NCBI GenBank assembly: GCA_025923175.1 | Contig: JAICGL010000062.1 | Coordinates: 1-11,726 of the forward strand | Reading direction: 5' to 3' | Source: Acidimicrobiia bacterium | GTDB taxonomy: Bacteria > Actinomycetota > Acidimicrobiia > IMCC26256 > BP-133 | Length of the DNA stretch: 11,726 bases | In this document: positions 1 to 5,361 of the stretch, in pieces | Position numbering within the stretch: the first letter of the stretch is position 1 | Layout of the letters: the number at the start of each line of letters is the position of its first letter | Notes under the pieces: generated by a model | Databases searched by the model: none | What the model saw: only the letters and a program-made list of their open reading frames with translations | What the model was told of the DNA's origin: nothing | Program-made: the position numbers and the translations under genes

Positions 1-105
1 GTCGGCGGCGACCGGCGACATCTGCGGGCTGCCGTCGGCCCGGTACGTGGCCAGCACGGCGTGGTGATTCTTCCGGATGAACTCCCGGGCGGATTCGGCG
101 TCCAT
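1..105 (-). CDS. PPOX-class (pyridoxamine 5'-phosphate oxidase-like) flavin/F420 oxidoreductase, N-terminal 35 residues
   Basis: The minus strand opens with ATG at 105 and stays open to the window edge, giving 35 residues. The stretch HAVLATYRADGSPQMSPV matches the first beta strands of the PPOX split-barrel family, whose usual N-terminal pattern is an amphipathic helix (here AREFIRKNHH), then AVLAT-x-R-x-DG-x-P-x-xSPV. Actinobacterial members bind F420, FMN or heme and reduce or oxidise small molecules; this fragment cannot separate those subfamilies. The start codon is preceded by GGTCAGGGCC, a weak Shine-Dalgarno at best. A strong hairpin at 136-176 separates it from the neighbouring minus-strand gene, so it is probably its own transcription unit. 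The active-site and cofactor residues lie outside the window. Confidence 0.72.
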   Translation of the reverse strand, partial: MDAESAREFIRKNHHAVLATYRADGSPQMSPVAAD

Positions 106-135
106 GGCCCTGACCGTAGCGGGTTGCTTCCGGGC

Positions 136-176
136 GACGCGAGGAGACCCCGGTCGAACCGGGGCCTCCTCGCGTC
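136..176 (-). terminator. GC-rich hairpin, probable terminator of the YtxH-like gene
   Basis: Bases 136-146 (GACGCGAGGAG) pair perfectly with 166-176. After one A-C mismatch, 148-154 pair with 158-164, leaving a 3-nt loop. That is about 18 base pairs in one stem, 18 bp after the stop codon of the 74-residue gene and about 30 bp before the PPOX start. There is no T-tract on either strand, so this would be a U-less terminator of the kind often seen in GC-rich actinobacteria. It could also act on transcripts from the other strand. Confidence 0.6.
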
Positions 177-193
177 CTCAGGGGTTTGGATCG

Positions 194-418
194 CTACATC
201 TCGGTCAATGCCGGCTTGCCCTGCCCGCCACGCTGCCCGTCGATGTCGTTGGTGGACATGGAGCCGTACTGGTCGCCGCCGTTCATGGACCCGGAGACCT
301 TGCCCTTGATGTCCTCCATGCTCGCCTGGGTCTTCTCCCAGGGCCCGCGGCCCGCGGCGGAACCGGCCAGGAACCCGATGCCGAACGTGGCCAGCGTCTT
401 CATACGAAATAGCTTCAT
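194..418 (-). CDS. Small YtxH-like single-pass membrane protein (74 aa)
   Basis: The function is unknown. The start at 418 is chosen because GGAGGAG (complement of 424-430) sits 5 nt upstream; a longer frame to 487 has no such site. The N-terminus MKLFRMKTLATFGIGFLAGS is a basic patch followed by a short hydrophobic, glycine-rich segment (about residues 8-22). It then runs AGRGPWEK, resembling the pattern G-x-x-x-G-(A/S)-x-AGR-x-x-(W/Y)E of actinobacterial YtxH-type proteins, in which a glycine-zipper membrane segment is followed by a charged tail. The tail (residues 28-74) is polar and rich in Gly, Ser, Asp and Gln, and is probably disordered. It lies 85 bp beyond the gamma-glutamyltransferase stop, on the same strand. 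Family assignment is by pattern only; a cleaved signal peptide is the main alternative. Confidence 0.6.
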   Translation of the reverse strand: MKLFRMKTLATFGIGFLAGSAAGRGPWEKTQASMEDIKGKVSGSMNGGDQYGSMSTNDIDGQRGGQGKPALTEM

Positions 419-423
419 CACTT

Positions 424-430
424 CTCCTCC
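424..430 (-). promoter_or_regulatory. Strong ribosome binding site of the YtxH-like gene
   Basis: On the minus strand GGAGGAG stands 5 nt before the ATG at 418. It is one of the best Shine-Dalgarno sequences in the window and decides the start of this short gene. Confidence 0.7.
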
Positions 431-503
431 GCTGCGTTCCTGATCAGTCCCTGTCAGGAGATCGTTCCCTCGGCGGAGAGCCTGCAAACCGCTGGTCGGG
501 CCC

Positions 504-2066
504 TCAGAACCCGGCGGCGAGCCCCTCGCACCGCGGATCCGAGGCCGCAGTCAGCCCGTCGCCGTCGAGCCGGATGAGATGGGCGTGGCCCATGAAGTCT
601 TCGTACGGTCCGGTCGTGTCGACGCGGTGCCCGTGGCGGCGCAGCCCGTCGATCACCGTGCTCGGGAACCGGTTCTCGATCCGCAGGGAGAAGTCACCGG
701 GGTCCACCATCCACCGGGGGGCGGCCAAAGCCGCGGCGGGATCGGCGCCGTCGTCCACCAGGCGGGCCAGCAGCTGAACCTGGGTCTGGAGCTGGCCGTC
801 GGCCCCCATGGTGCCGAAGACGAGCCAGGGCCGGCCGTCGCGCCGGGCGAAGGCGGGCATGAGCGTGTGGAGGGTCCGTTTACCGGGAGCGATGACGTTG
901 ACGTGGTCCGGGTCGAGGCTGAAGTAGGCCCCCCGGTGGTGCAGATTGATCCCCCAGCCCGGCACGGTGACGCCGCTGCCGAAGCCGTTGTAGTTGGACT
1001 GGATGAGGCTGACGCACATCCCCGCGCCGTCGACTGCGCAGAGGTAGGCCGTGTCCCCCCCGCCGCCCCGCGCTGCGCCGGCCACCGGTGACGATCCGGT
1101 GGCCGCGATGGCCTCGGCGTGGGCGGGGTCGGCCAGGGTCTCCGGCGGGATCCGCATGCGGGCGGGGTCGGTCAGATGGGCGTCGCGCTCGGCCAGGGCG
1201 GCGGCGACGGCCTCGATCAAGACGTGCTGTCGCTCCGGCCCGTCGGCCGGGAGCGGACCGGCGTGGTCCAGCAGGTGGAGGGCCAGGAGGGCGGCCGACC
1301 CCTGGCTGTTGGGTGGGAGCTCCGCGACGGTGACGTCCCGATACCGACCCTCCAGCGGCTCGACCCACTCGCCCTCGTGGATGGCGAGGTCGGCGGCATC
1401 GAGCAGGCCGCCGAGTTCCCGTACATGCGCGGCCACGGCCGCGCCGATGACACCCCGATAGAAGGCATCCGGACCGCCCGCCGCCACGGTCTGCAGGGTG
1501 AGCGCCAGACCCGGCTGCGACAACCGGGCACCGGCCTGCGCCTTCCCGTAGATGTCCTGCCACTCGCCCCAACCGGGCTCGACCGGCTCCCCCGCCCCGA
1601 TCCGGGCGGCTCCGGCCGCGGTGAGCGGAAACCCGTCGGCGGCATAGGCGATCGCCGGCTCTGCAAGCTCGGCGAACGACCGGGTGCCGAACCGTTCGAG
1701 GAGCGCGAACCAGGCGTCGACCGCACCGGGCACAGTGATGGGGAGAGGACCGCTGCGGGGCATGCCCGGAACCTCTGACGCGCCCGGATCGACGCAACCC
1801 GCCACGGCGTCCGGGGTGGCCGCACCGGGCGCCCGGCCCGAACCGTTGTAGCCGTGGAGCGCGCCGTCCCAGACGATGGCGAAGCAGTCGCCGCCGATCC
1901 CGCAGGTGTAGGGGGCGACGACGCCCAGGACGAGGTTGGCGGCGATGGCGGCGTCCATGGCGTTGCCGCCGCCACGCAGGACGGCTGCGCCCGCATGGCT
2001 GGCGAGGTAGTGCGGTGTCGCCACGCAGGCGGTGGCGAACCGGTCGGCGTCGCCGGAACCGCTCAC
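504..2066 (-). CDS. ggt: Gamma-glutamyltranspeptidase family Ntn-hydrolase (YwrD-like, no signal peptide)
   Basis: This enzyme family cleaves gamma-glutamyl bonds (glutathione and relatives) after autocleavage into large and small subunits. At 520 aa it is near the usual size. RGGGNAMDAAIAANLVLGV (residues 31-49) and CGIGGD (55-60) are typical of the large subunit. GGGGDTAYLCAVD places the nucleophile Thr at about residue 339, where cleavage should occur. PNSQG (252-256) and the C-terminal DPRCEGLAAGF also fit. The usual GGSPGG oxyanion loop is GTMGADGQ here, which I associate with YwrD-type members. The start is GTG at 2066, sharing GTGA with the stop of the nitrobindin gene; the frame is open to 2381 but that extension is Arg/Pro-rich shadow sequence. 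There is no signal peptide, so it is probably cytosolic. It is the last gene of an H-NOX/nitrobindin unit. The substrate is unknown; a gamma-glutamyl acylase role is possible. Confidence 0.9.
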   Translation of the reverse strand: MSGSGDADRFATACVATPHYLASHAGAAVLRGGGNAMDAAIAANLVLGVVAPYTCGIGGDCFAIVWDGALHGYNGSGRAPGAATPDAVAGCVDPGASEVPGMPRSGPLPITVPGAVDAWFALLERFGTRSFAELAEPAIAYAADGFPLTAAGAARIGAGEPVEPGWGEWQDIYGKAQAGARLSQPGLALTLQTVAAGGPDAFYRGVIGAAVAAHVRELGGLLDAADLAIHEGEWVEPLEGRYRDVTVAELPPNSQGSAALLALHLLDHAGPLPADGPERQHVLIEAVAAALAERDAHLTDPARMRIPPETLADPAHAEAIAATGSSPVAGAARGGGGDTAYLCAVDGAGMCVSLIQSNYNGFGSGVTVPGWGINLHHRGAYFSLDPDHVNVIAPGKRTLHTLMPAFARRDGRPWLVFGTMGADGQLQTQVQLLARLVDDGADPAAALAAPRWMVDPGDFSLRIENRFPSTVIDGLRRHGHRVDTTGPYEDFMGHAHLIRLDGDGLTAASDPRCEGLAAGF

Positions 2067-2536
2067 GCCTCGTCGACCCGGCGGAGTTCCGCGGTCAGAT
2101 GACCCTGAAGGGGCTGTCCGGCGGCGGCCAATTGGACCTCGTAGCGCAGGACGTCGTCGCCGACGAGTTCGAGCCGGCGGGTGAGGCCGGTGACCTCCTT
2201 GGCCGTGGCCGTCAGGCCGATCGACGTGGCGGTGAGATCGATGACGCCGCCGGAGACACTGCCCTCTTCGATCTCCGAGACGCCGGTGGGATGGGCGAGC
2301 ACGACCTCGAGGCGCCCGTCCGGCTTCGGCCGCCAGTAGCCCGTCTCGGCGTGGAGGGGGCGCTGGTCGTCGAGGGCCCATGTCCGCTGCTGATAGCTCA
2401 GGAACGGCTTGCCGGGCACCGCCGCGAAGCGGATCTCCTCGCCGTACTCGAACGACGCGATCGTCGGGTAGACCCCCCGGCCCTCACCGCGCCAGGTACC
2501 GACCAGGAAGGCGATCGGTTCGAGGTCGGGGTGCAT
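2063..2536 (-). CDS. Nitrobindin (THAP4-like heme-binding beta-barrel, 157 aa)
   Basis: Nitrobindins are ten-stranded beta-barrels with ferric heme. They bind NO and, in characterised mycobacterial and plant members, isomerise peroxynitrite to nitrate. The signature GxWxGxGxGxYPxI is present at residues 13-26 (GTWRGEGRGVYPTI). The C-terminal HLTAELRR carries His146, which fits the axial heme ligand of the family. The length equals that of typical bacterial members. The ATG at 2536 is 15 bp after the H-NOX stop, with TAGGGGC directly before it; this Shine-Dalgarno is too close to be ideal. The stop overlaps the GGT start by 4 bp, so translation is probably coupled. The protein is cytosolic, with no signal or membrane segment. 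It may act as an NO or peroxynitrite partner of the H-NOX encoded upstream; that pairing is my inference. Confidence 0.88.
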   Translation of the reverse strand: MHPDLEPIAFLVGTWRGEGRGVYPTIASFEYGEEIRFAAVPGKPFLSYQQRTWALDDQRPLHAETGYWRPKPDGRLEVVLAHPTGVSEIEEGSVSGGVIDLTATSIGLTATAKEVTGLTRRLELVGDDVLRYEVQLAAAGQPLQGHLTAELRRVDEA

Positions 2537-2551
2537 GCCCCTACAGAGATA

Positions 2552-3100
2552 TCAGGCGGCGGGAGCGAAGGTGCAGACGAGGGCGCAGCGCTCCTCGCCG
2601 TGCAGCATGCAGCGGGGCTGCTGGATCTGGACCTCTTCGCCGTAGTACTCGGCGGTGCCGGTGACGAAACCTTCGGCCAGGGCGCAGAGCCGCCGAACGG
2701 ACCGGTAGCCCAGCACGAGCCCCCCGGGCGGCTCGACTTCGAGGACTTCGAGGTCGAGCGGGCCGGCCTCCACGTCGGCCGGGGCCAGGCCGCCGGGGTG
2801 GAGGATGGCGTTGAGCGTCAGGAGGAACTGCTCGGCGCTGCGGTGGGGGGCGAAGATCAACGGGTAGCGCTCGGCCAGCAGCGGCACCGCCGCCCGGCCG
2901 AACCACCGCAGCCGCTCCTCGGCGTCCATCTCCGGAGCCACGGGGAGCGCCCCGAGCAGCCGGAAGAACTCGTCGTCGGGGTACTTGTCGAACGGCAGGT
3001 AGCCCCCGACATCGATCTTCGCCAGCATCTCCGACCAGGCGCCCGGGCCGAAGCGGCGCGTCACCGCTTCCTCGAGCAGGTTGAAGATGATGCCTGTCAC
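2552..3100 (-). CDS. H-NOX domain heme nitric-oxide sensor (stand-alone)
   Basis: The protein resembles stand-alone bacterial H-NOX sensors, which bind NO on a His-ligated heme and signal to a partner. GTG at 3100 gives (M)TGIIFNLLEEAVTRRFG, aligning with the MKGIIFN start of the family, and 182 residues, the usual length. An in-frame GTG at 3148 would add 16 residues unlike the family; neither start has a good Shine-Dalgarno. Numbered from 3148, the proximal heme His is probably H117 (NAILHPGG) and the heme-propionate motif YxSxR is Y148-R149-S150-V151-R152. The C-terminal part (RRLC, then CMLHGEERC) follows Shewanella-type H-NOX, keeping three cysteines of its zinc site, C155, C180 and C188; the fourth ligand, His, is Gln177. 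No kinase, cyclase or diguanylate cyclase is adjacent; nitrobindin and GGT follow instead. Confidence 0.88.
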   Translation of the reverse strand: MTGIIFNLLEEAVTRRFGPGAWSEMLAKIDVGGYLPFDKYPDDEFFRLLGALPVAPEMDAEERLRWFGRAAVPLLAERYPLIFAPHRSAEQFLLTLNAILHPGGLAPADVEAGPLDLEVLEVEPPGGLVLGYRSVRRLCALAEGFVTGTAEYYGEEVQIQQPRCMLHGEERCALVCTFAPAA

Positions 3101-3169
3101 GCCCAAGGAGTTCGACGGAGAGTGGTCAGCTACCTCGTTTGCCGTCACAGGGTGCCAGTGTTAGCAGAC

Positions 3170-3182
3170 CCGGACATTCCGG
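3170..3182. repeat. Perfect short inverted repeat upstream of H-NOX
   Basis: CCGGA-CAT-TCCGG is a perfect 5-bp dyad with a 3-bp spacer. It lies 22 bp upstream of the GTG at 3148 and 70 bp upstream of the GTG at 3100. Its position in the leader of the H-NOX operon would suit a small operator, but at 13 bp it could also be chance in such GC-rich DNA. Confidence 0.3.
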
Positions 3183-3187
3183 ACGCG

Positions 3188-3210
3188 GACCGAACTCGCG
3201 TTCGAAGGTC
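3188..3210 (-). terminator. Stem-loop just after the tRNA-Leu gene
   Basis: GACC (3188-3191) pairs with GGTC (3207-3210), and GAAC (3192-3195) pairs with GTTC (3200-3203). The loop is 4 nt and there is a 3-nt bulge. On the minus strand it begins 10 bp after the tRNA 3' end. It may end the merR-tRNA transcript or guide tRNA 3' processing. There is no T-tract. Confidence 0.3.
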
Positions 3211-3219
3211 AGCTGAGGG

Positions 3220-3302
3220 TGCCCGGAGCGGGGGTCGAACCCGCACGTCCTCTCGGACAATGGATTTTGAGTCCACCGCGTATGCCATTTCGCCATCCGG
3301 GC
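3220..3302 (-). tRNA. tRNA-Leu (anticodon CAA)
   Basis: Minus-strand GCCCGGA (3302-3296) pairs with TCCGGGC (3227-3221) as the acceptor stem, with discriminator A at 3220. The anticodon loop is CTCAAAA, held by GTGGA/TCCAT, giving anticodon CAA for UUG codons. A long variable arm (GTCC-GAGA-GGAC) marks it as class II, and GGGTTCGACCCCC forms the T arm. After the discriminator the genome reads CCC, so the 3' CCA is not fully encoded. It starts 13 bp after the merR stop on the same strand and lies about 70 bp upstream of the H-NOX gene. Confidence 0.95.
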
Positions 3303-3315
3303 CGGCTTGCAAAGG

Positions 3316-4023
3316 TTACCGCCAGGCCTCGACGACCTCGCCGGACTTCTCCGCGGCCCAGGCGTTGCGGAGCATGCGCTCGAAGCCGTAGGCGACGAGG
3401 GACGTTGCCGCCTGGACCAGGAGGCCGAAGGCGGCCTCCGCCCGCTCCCCTTCCTCATGGGGGTCGAGGCCGGCGGCGCGGAGGGGCTCGACGACGTACT
3501 TGGAGTAGAGCTGCACGGCGCCGCCGGCGACCTCCTGCATGGTGGAGATCTGAAGGCGAGCCAACTGCATGAACTCCTCCATCGGCAGCCCCACGCCGAG
3601 CAGGCTCAACAACATCCTCACAGCCCTCACATCAGCGCCAGTGTAGTAGGCGCCGCCGCTCCCCTGCCGGGCCCGGATCACGCCCGACGCCTCCAGCGAG
3701 CGGAGAACGGCGAGCGGCACCCGGGTGCGGTCAGCAAGCTCTTGGGGGGCAAGGTGCTCGTCGTCGCCCACCGGCGGTAGCGGTGGCACCGTCCGCTGGG
3801 CGTCGCCGTGCTGTCGCGTCAGCAGGCCCGCGATGGCCTTGAGCGAATATCCGTTGTCCTTGAGCTCTTTGATGGTACGAAGACGCTCTAGATGACGATC
3901 GTCGTAGAGGGCCACCCGGCCGTCACGGCGCGGCGGGTCCATCAGACCTTTGGTCTGGTAGGAGCGCAGCAGCTCAACGCTCACGCCGGCGGCGGCCGCC
4001 AGCTCTTCGACCCGGTAGGCCAC
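3316..4023 (-). CDS. Transcriptional regulator with two tandem MerR-type winged-helix domains
   Basis: This is a 235-aa DNA-binding regulator. Residues 1-70 are a MerR head: YRVEELAAAAGVSVELLRSY is the helix-turn-helix, RDGRVALYDDRHLERL the wing, and IKELKDNGYSLKAI the following helices. Residues 90-157 repeat the plan: LAPQELADRTRVPLAVLRSL, then AYYTGADVRAVRMLLSLLGVGLPMEEF. A helical tail (160-235) ends in AYGFERMLRNAWAAEKSGEVVEAWR. Typical MerR proteins have one such head plus a dimerising coil; two per chain is unusual. The start is GTG at 4023 because AGGAGG lies 6 nt upstream; the GTG at 4029 would leave no spacer. The gene is divergent from the fab operon and shares a 127-bp promoter region with a dyad, so autoregulation and control of fatty-acid synthesis are likely inferences. 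No cysteine metal-binding motif is visible, so a small-molecule or acyl ligand is possible. Confidence 0.85.
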   Translation of the reverse strand: MAYRVEELAAAAGVSVELLRSYQTKGLMDPPRRDGRVALYDDRHLERLRTIKELKDNGYSLKAIAGLLTRQHGDAQRTVPPLPPVGDDEHLAPQELADRTRVPLAVLRSLEASGVIRARQGSGGAYYTGADVRAVRMLLSLLGVGLPMEEFMQLARLQISTMQEVAGGAVQLYSKYVVEPLRAAGLDPHEEGERAEAAFGLLVQAATSLVAYGFERMLRNAWAAEKSGEVVEAWR

Positions 4024-4029
4024 GGGCAC

Positions 4030-4035
4030 CCTCCT
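4030..4035 (-). promoter_or_regulatory. Ribosome binding site deciding the merR-type start
   Basis: The minus strand reads AGGAGG, then 6 nt, then GTG at 4023. The nearer GTG at 4029-4027 abuts the site and cannot be used with it. Confidence 0.65.
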
Positions 4036-4041
4036 GAACCT

Positions 4042-4071
4042 TTCGATGAACCGTAACACGCAGTTATCGAA
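4042..4071. promoter_or_regulatory. Imperfect dyad in the merR/fabD divergent promoter, candidate operator
   Basis: TTCGAT (4042-4047) and ATCGAA (4066-4071) are perfect inverted copies. Between them lie AAC (4049-4051) and GTT (4063-4065), and CGT (4052-4054) and ACG (4058-4060), so nested half-sites share a centre near 4056. The left arm has a 1-nt insertion relative to the right. It sits 19 bp from the regulator start and 80 bp before fabD. This is the expected position for the site bound by the adjacent two-headed MerR-type protein. No convincing -10/-35 pair could be fixed; TTATCG (4064-4069) with TATGTA (4086-4091) at a 16-bp spacer is the best rightward guess. Confidence 0.45.
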
Positions 4072-4133
4072 CCATTGGCGCCCCGTATGTAACCCTGTCA
4101 CCGGGCGGGCGGTCGGAACCGAGAACGCAAACG

Positions 4134-4138
4134 GGAGG
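4134..4138 (+). promoter_or_regulatory. Ribosome binding site of fabD (wide spacing)
   Basis: GGAGG lies 12 nt before the GTG at 4151, a longer gap than usual. No other start codon lies nearer in frame except GTG at 4163, which would be further away still. Confidence 0.45.
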
Positions 4139-4150
4139 GAAGCCAGAAGC

Positions 4151-5074
4151 GTGGCTGTCGCGGTGATTTTTCCGGGCCAGGGGACCCAAGGTGCCCTGAT
4201 GGGCGCGTCCTGGCGGGAGCACGAGGCCTGGGGCGTCGTGGACCGGGCCGAGCAGGCCCTCGGGGAACCGCTGGCCCACCTCCTGCTGGCCGAGTCGGCC
4301 GACGACCTGGCCCGCACCCGTGAGTCACAGCTGTCGGTGCTTCTGACGTCTCTCATCGTCTGGGAGGCGGCACGGGGGGCCTTGGACACCGCTCCGGTGG
4401 CGTTCGCCGGTCACTCGCTCGGCCAGATCACCGCCCTGATCGCCTCCGGGTGCCTGCCCTTCGAGGAGGGCATTCGCCTCGCCGCCCGCCGAGCGGAGGC
4501 CACCCAGGCCGCCGCCGACCGGCATCCGGGCAAGATGGCGGCCGTCATCGGCTCCGACGAGGCCCAGGTCCTCGAGGCGTGCGGCGCCGCGCCCGACGAG
4601 TGCTGGCTGGCCAACGACAACGCCCCCGGCCAGATCGTCATCGCCGGCACCCCGTCGGGCATCGAGCGGGCCACCAAGGCCGCCGGCGACCTCGGCATCC
4701 GCCGGGTCATGCCCCTCAAGGTCGGTGGCGCCTTCCACACCCCGCTCATGGAGGAGGCCGCCACCGCGCTGCGGCCCATCCTCGACGGCATCGCCTTTGA
4801 CAGGCCGGCCGCTCCGATCGTGTCCAATACCGACGCCCGACCCTACGGTGACGCCACCGGCTGGCCGGAGCGCCTGGAGCGCCATCTCGTCTCCCCCGTC
4901 CGCTGGCGGGGGTGCATGACCACCCTGGTCGACGAACTCGAAGCCACCACCCTGGTCGAGGTGGGCTTCGGCTCGATGCTGGCCGGGTTGGCCAAGCGGG
5001 GCGCCCCCGGCGTCCCGGTTCTCGGTGTCGCCACCCCCGACGACATCTCCCCCCTCTCGGAGGTTCGCCCGTGA
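4151..5074 (+). CDS. fabD: Malonyl-CoA:ACP transacylase
   Basis: FabD moves malonyl from CoA to the acyl carrier protein, supplying the extender unit for fatty-acid synthesis in the cytosol. The 307-aa length is typical. FPGQGTQ (residues 7-13) is the family N-terminus. GHSLG (87-91) carries the nucleophile Ser89, and GAFHTPLM (193-200) carries the catalytic His196. NDNAPGQIVIAG (155-166) is the conserved core segment. The start is GTG at 4151; the frame is open back to 4046, but those 35 residues lie inside the promoter and are not FabD-like. It is the first gene of the rightward fab operon. Its stop shares GTGA with the next start, so the BCCP-like gene is probably translated by coupling. 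The ACP partner is encoded three genes downstream. Confidence 0.95.
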   Translation: MAVAVIFPGQGTQGALMGASWREHEAWGVVDRAEQALGEPLAHLLLAESADDLARTRESQLSVLLTSLIVWEAARGALDTAPVAFAGHSLGQITALIASGCLPFEEGIRLAARRAEATQAAADRHPGKMAAVIGSDEAQVLEACGAAPDECWLANDNAPGQIVIAGTPSGIERATKAAGDLGIRRVMPLKVGGAFHTPLMEEAATALRPILDGIAFDRPAAPIVSNTDARPYGDATGWPERLERHLVSPVRWRGCMTTLVDELEATTLVEVGFGSMLAGLAKRGAPGVPVLGVATPDDISPLSEVRP

Positions 5075-5361
5075 TTGAGTCCGTGCCGGTCCCCGGCGAG
5101 GTCCTCGCCGTTCCCGAGCGCGTGATCGTTGCTCCTACCGTCGGTGTGTTCCGCCCCCTGGCTGCCGACAGCGATCTCGACCTGACCGACACCGTTGACG
5201 GGACCCTCGTCACCGCCGGCCAGGCCATCGGTGTCATCGAGGGGCCTGGCTCCTCGACGCCCGTCCGCAGTCCCTTCGGAGGTTTCCTCATCGGGATGCT
5301 CGCCCGCGCCGGTGAGCGGGTCCGGGAGGGCCAGCCGGTCGCCTGGCTTCGTCTCGCGTGA
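5071..5361 (+). CDS. BCCP-like biotinyl/lipoyl-fold protein without any lysine (96 aa)
   Basis: The sequence follows the C-terminal domain of the acetyl-CoA carboxylase biotin carrier (AccB). APTVGVFRPLAADS (residues 21-34) matches the AP-x-VG-x-F segment with the BCCP thumb region. VTAGQAIGVIE (47-57) matches the G-x-x-L-x-x-IE strand. VRSPFGGFLIGMLARAGERV (65-84) and GQPVAWLR match the second half of the barrel. Where BCCPs have E-A-M-K-M, this protein reads EGPGSS (57-62), and it contains no lysine anywhere, so it cannot be biotinylated or lipoylated. It starts with GTG inside the fabD stop (GTGA) and ends in GTGA with fabH. It may be a structural or regulatory relic of a carboxylase, or a binding partner of the carboxyltransferase encoded at 8700-10112. 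The fold is well supported; the function is unknown. Confidence 0.8.
   Translation: MIESVPVPGEVLAVPERVIVAPTVGVFRPLAADSDLDLTDTVDGTLVTAGQAIGVIEGPGSSTPVRSPFGGFLIGMLARAGERVREGQPVAWLRLA

Noticed and set aside
2067..2381. Possible N-terminal extension of the gamma-glutamyltransferase
   Set aside because: The extra 105 residues are Arg/Pro-rich out-of-frame nitrobindin sequence; the GTG at 2066 gives the normal family start and a GTGA overlap.
3101..3148. 16-residue N-terminal extension of H-NOX from GTG at 3148
   Set aside because: It cannot be excluded, but H-NOX proteins begin at the GIIFN strand and no Shine-Dalgarno supports the longer form.
2015..3391. Long plus-strand open frame (458 codons) opposite nitrobindin, H-NOX and the tRNA
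   Set aside because: It crosses a tRNA gene and has no family-like motif; the minus-strand proteins in the same DNA are clearly recognisable. It is an antisense shadow of GC-rich coding DNA.
4046..4150. ATG at 4046 as fabD start
   Set aside because: It would place 35 non-FabD residues across the dyad and promoter; GTG at 4151 gives the standard VIFPGQGTQ beginning.
5233..5262. Biotinylation motif in the BCCP-like protein
   Set aside because: The aligned residues are EGPGSS and no lysine occurs in any part of the protein, so the site is absent rather than shifted.
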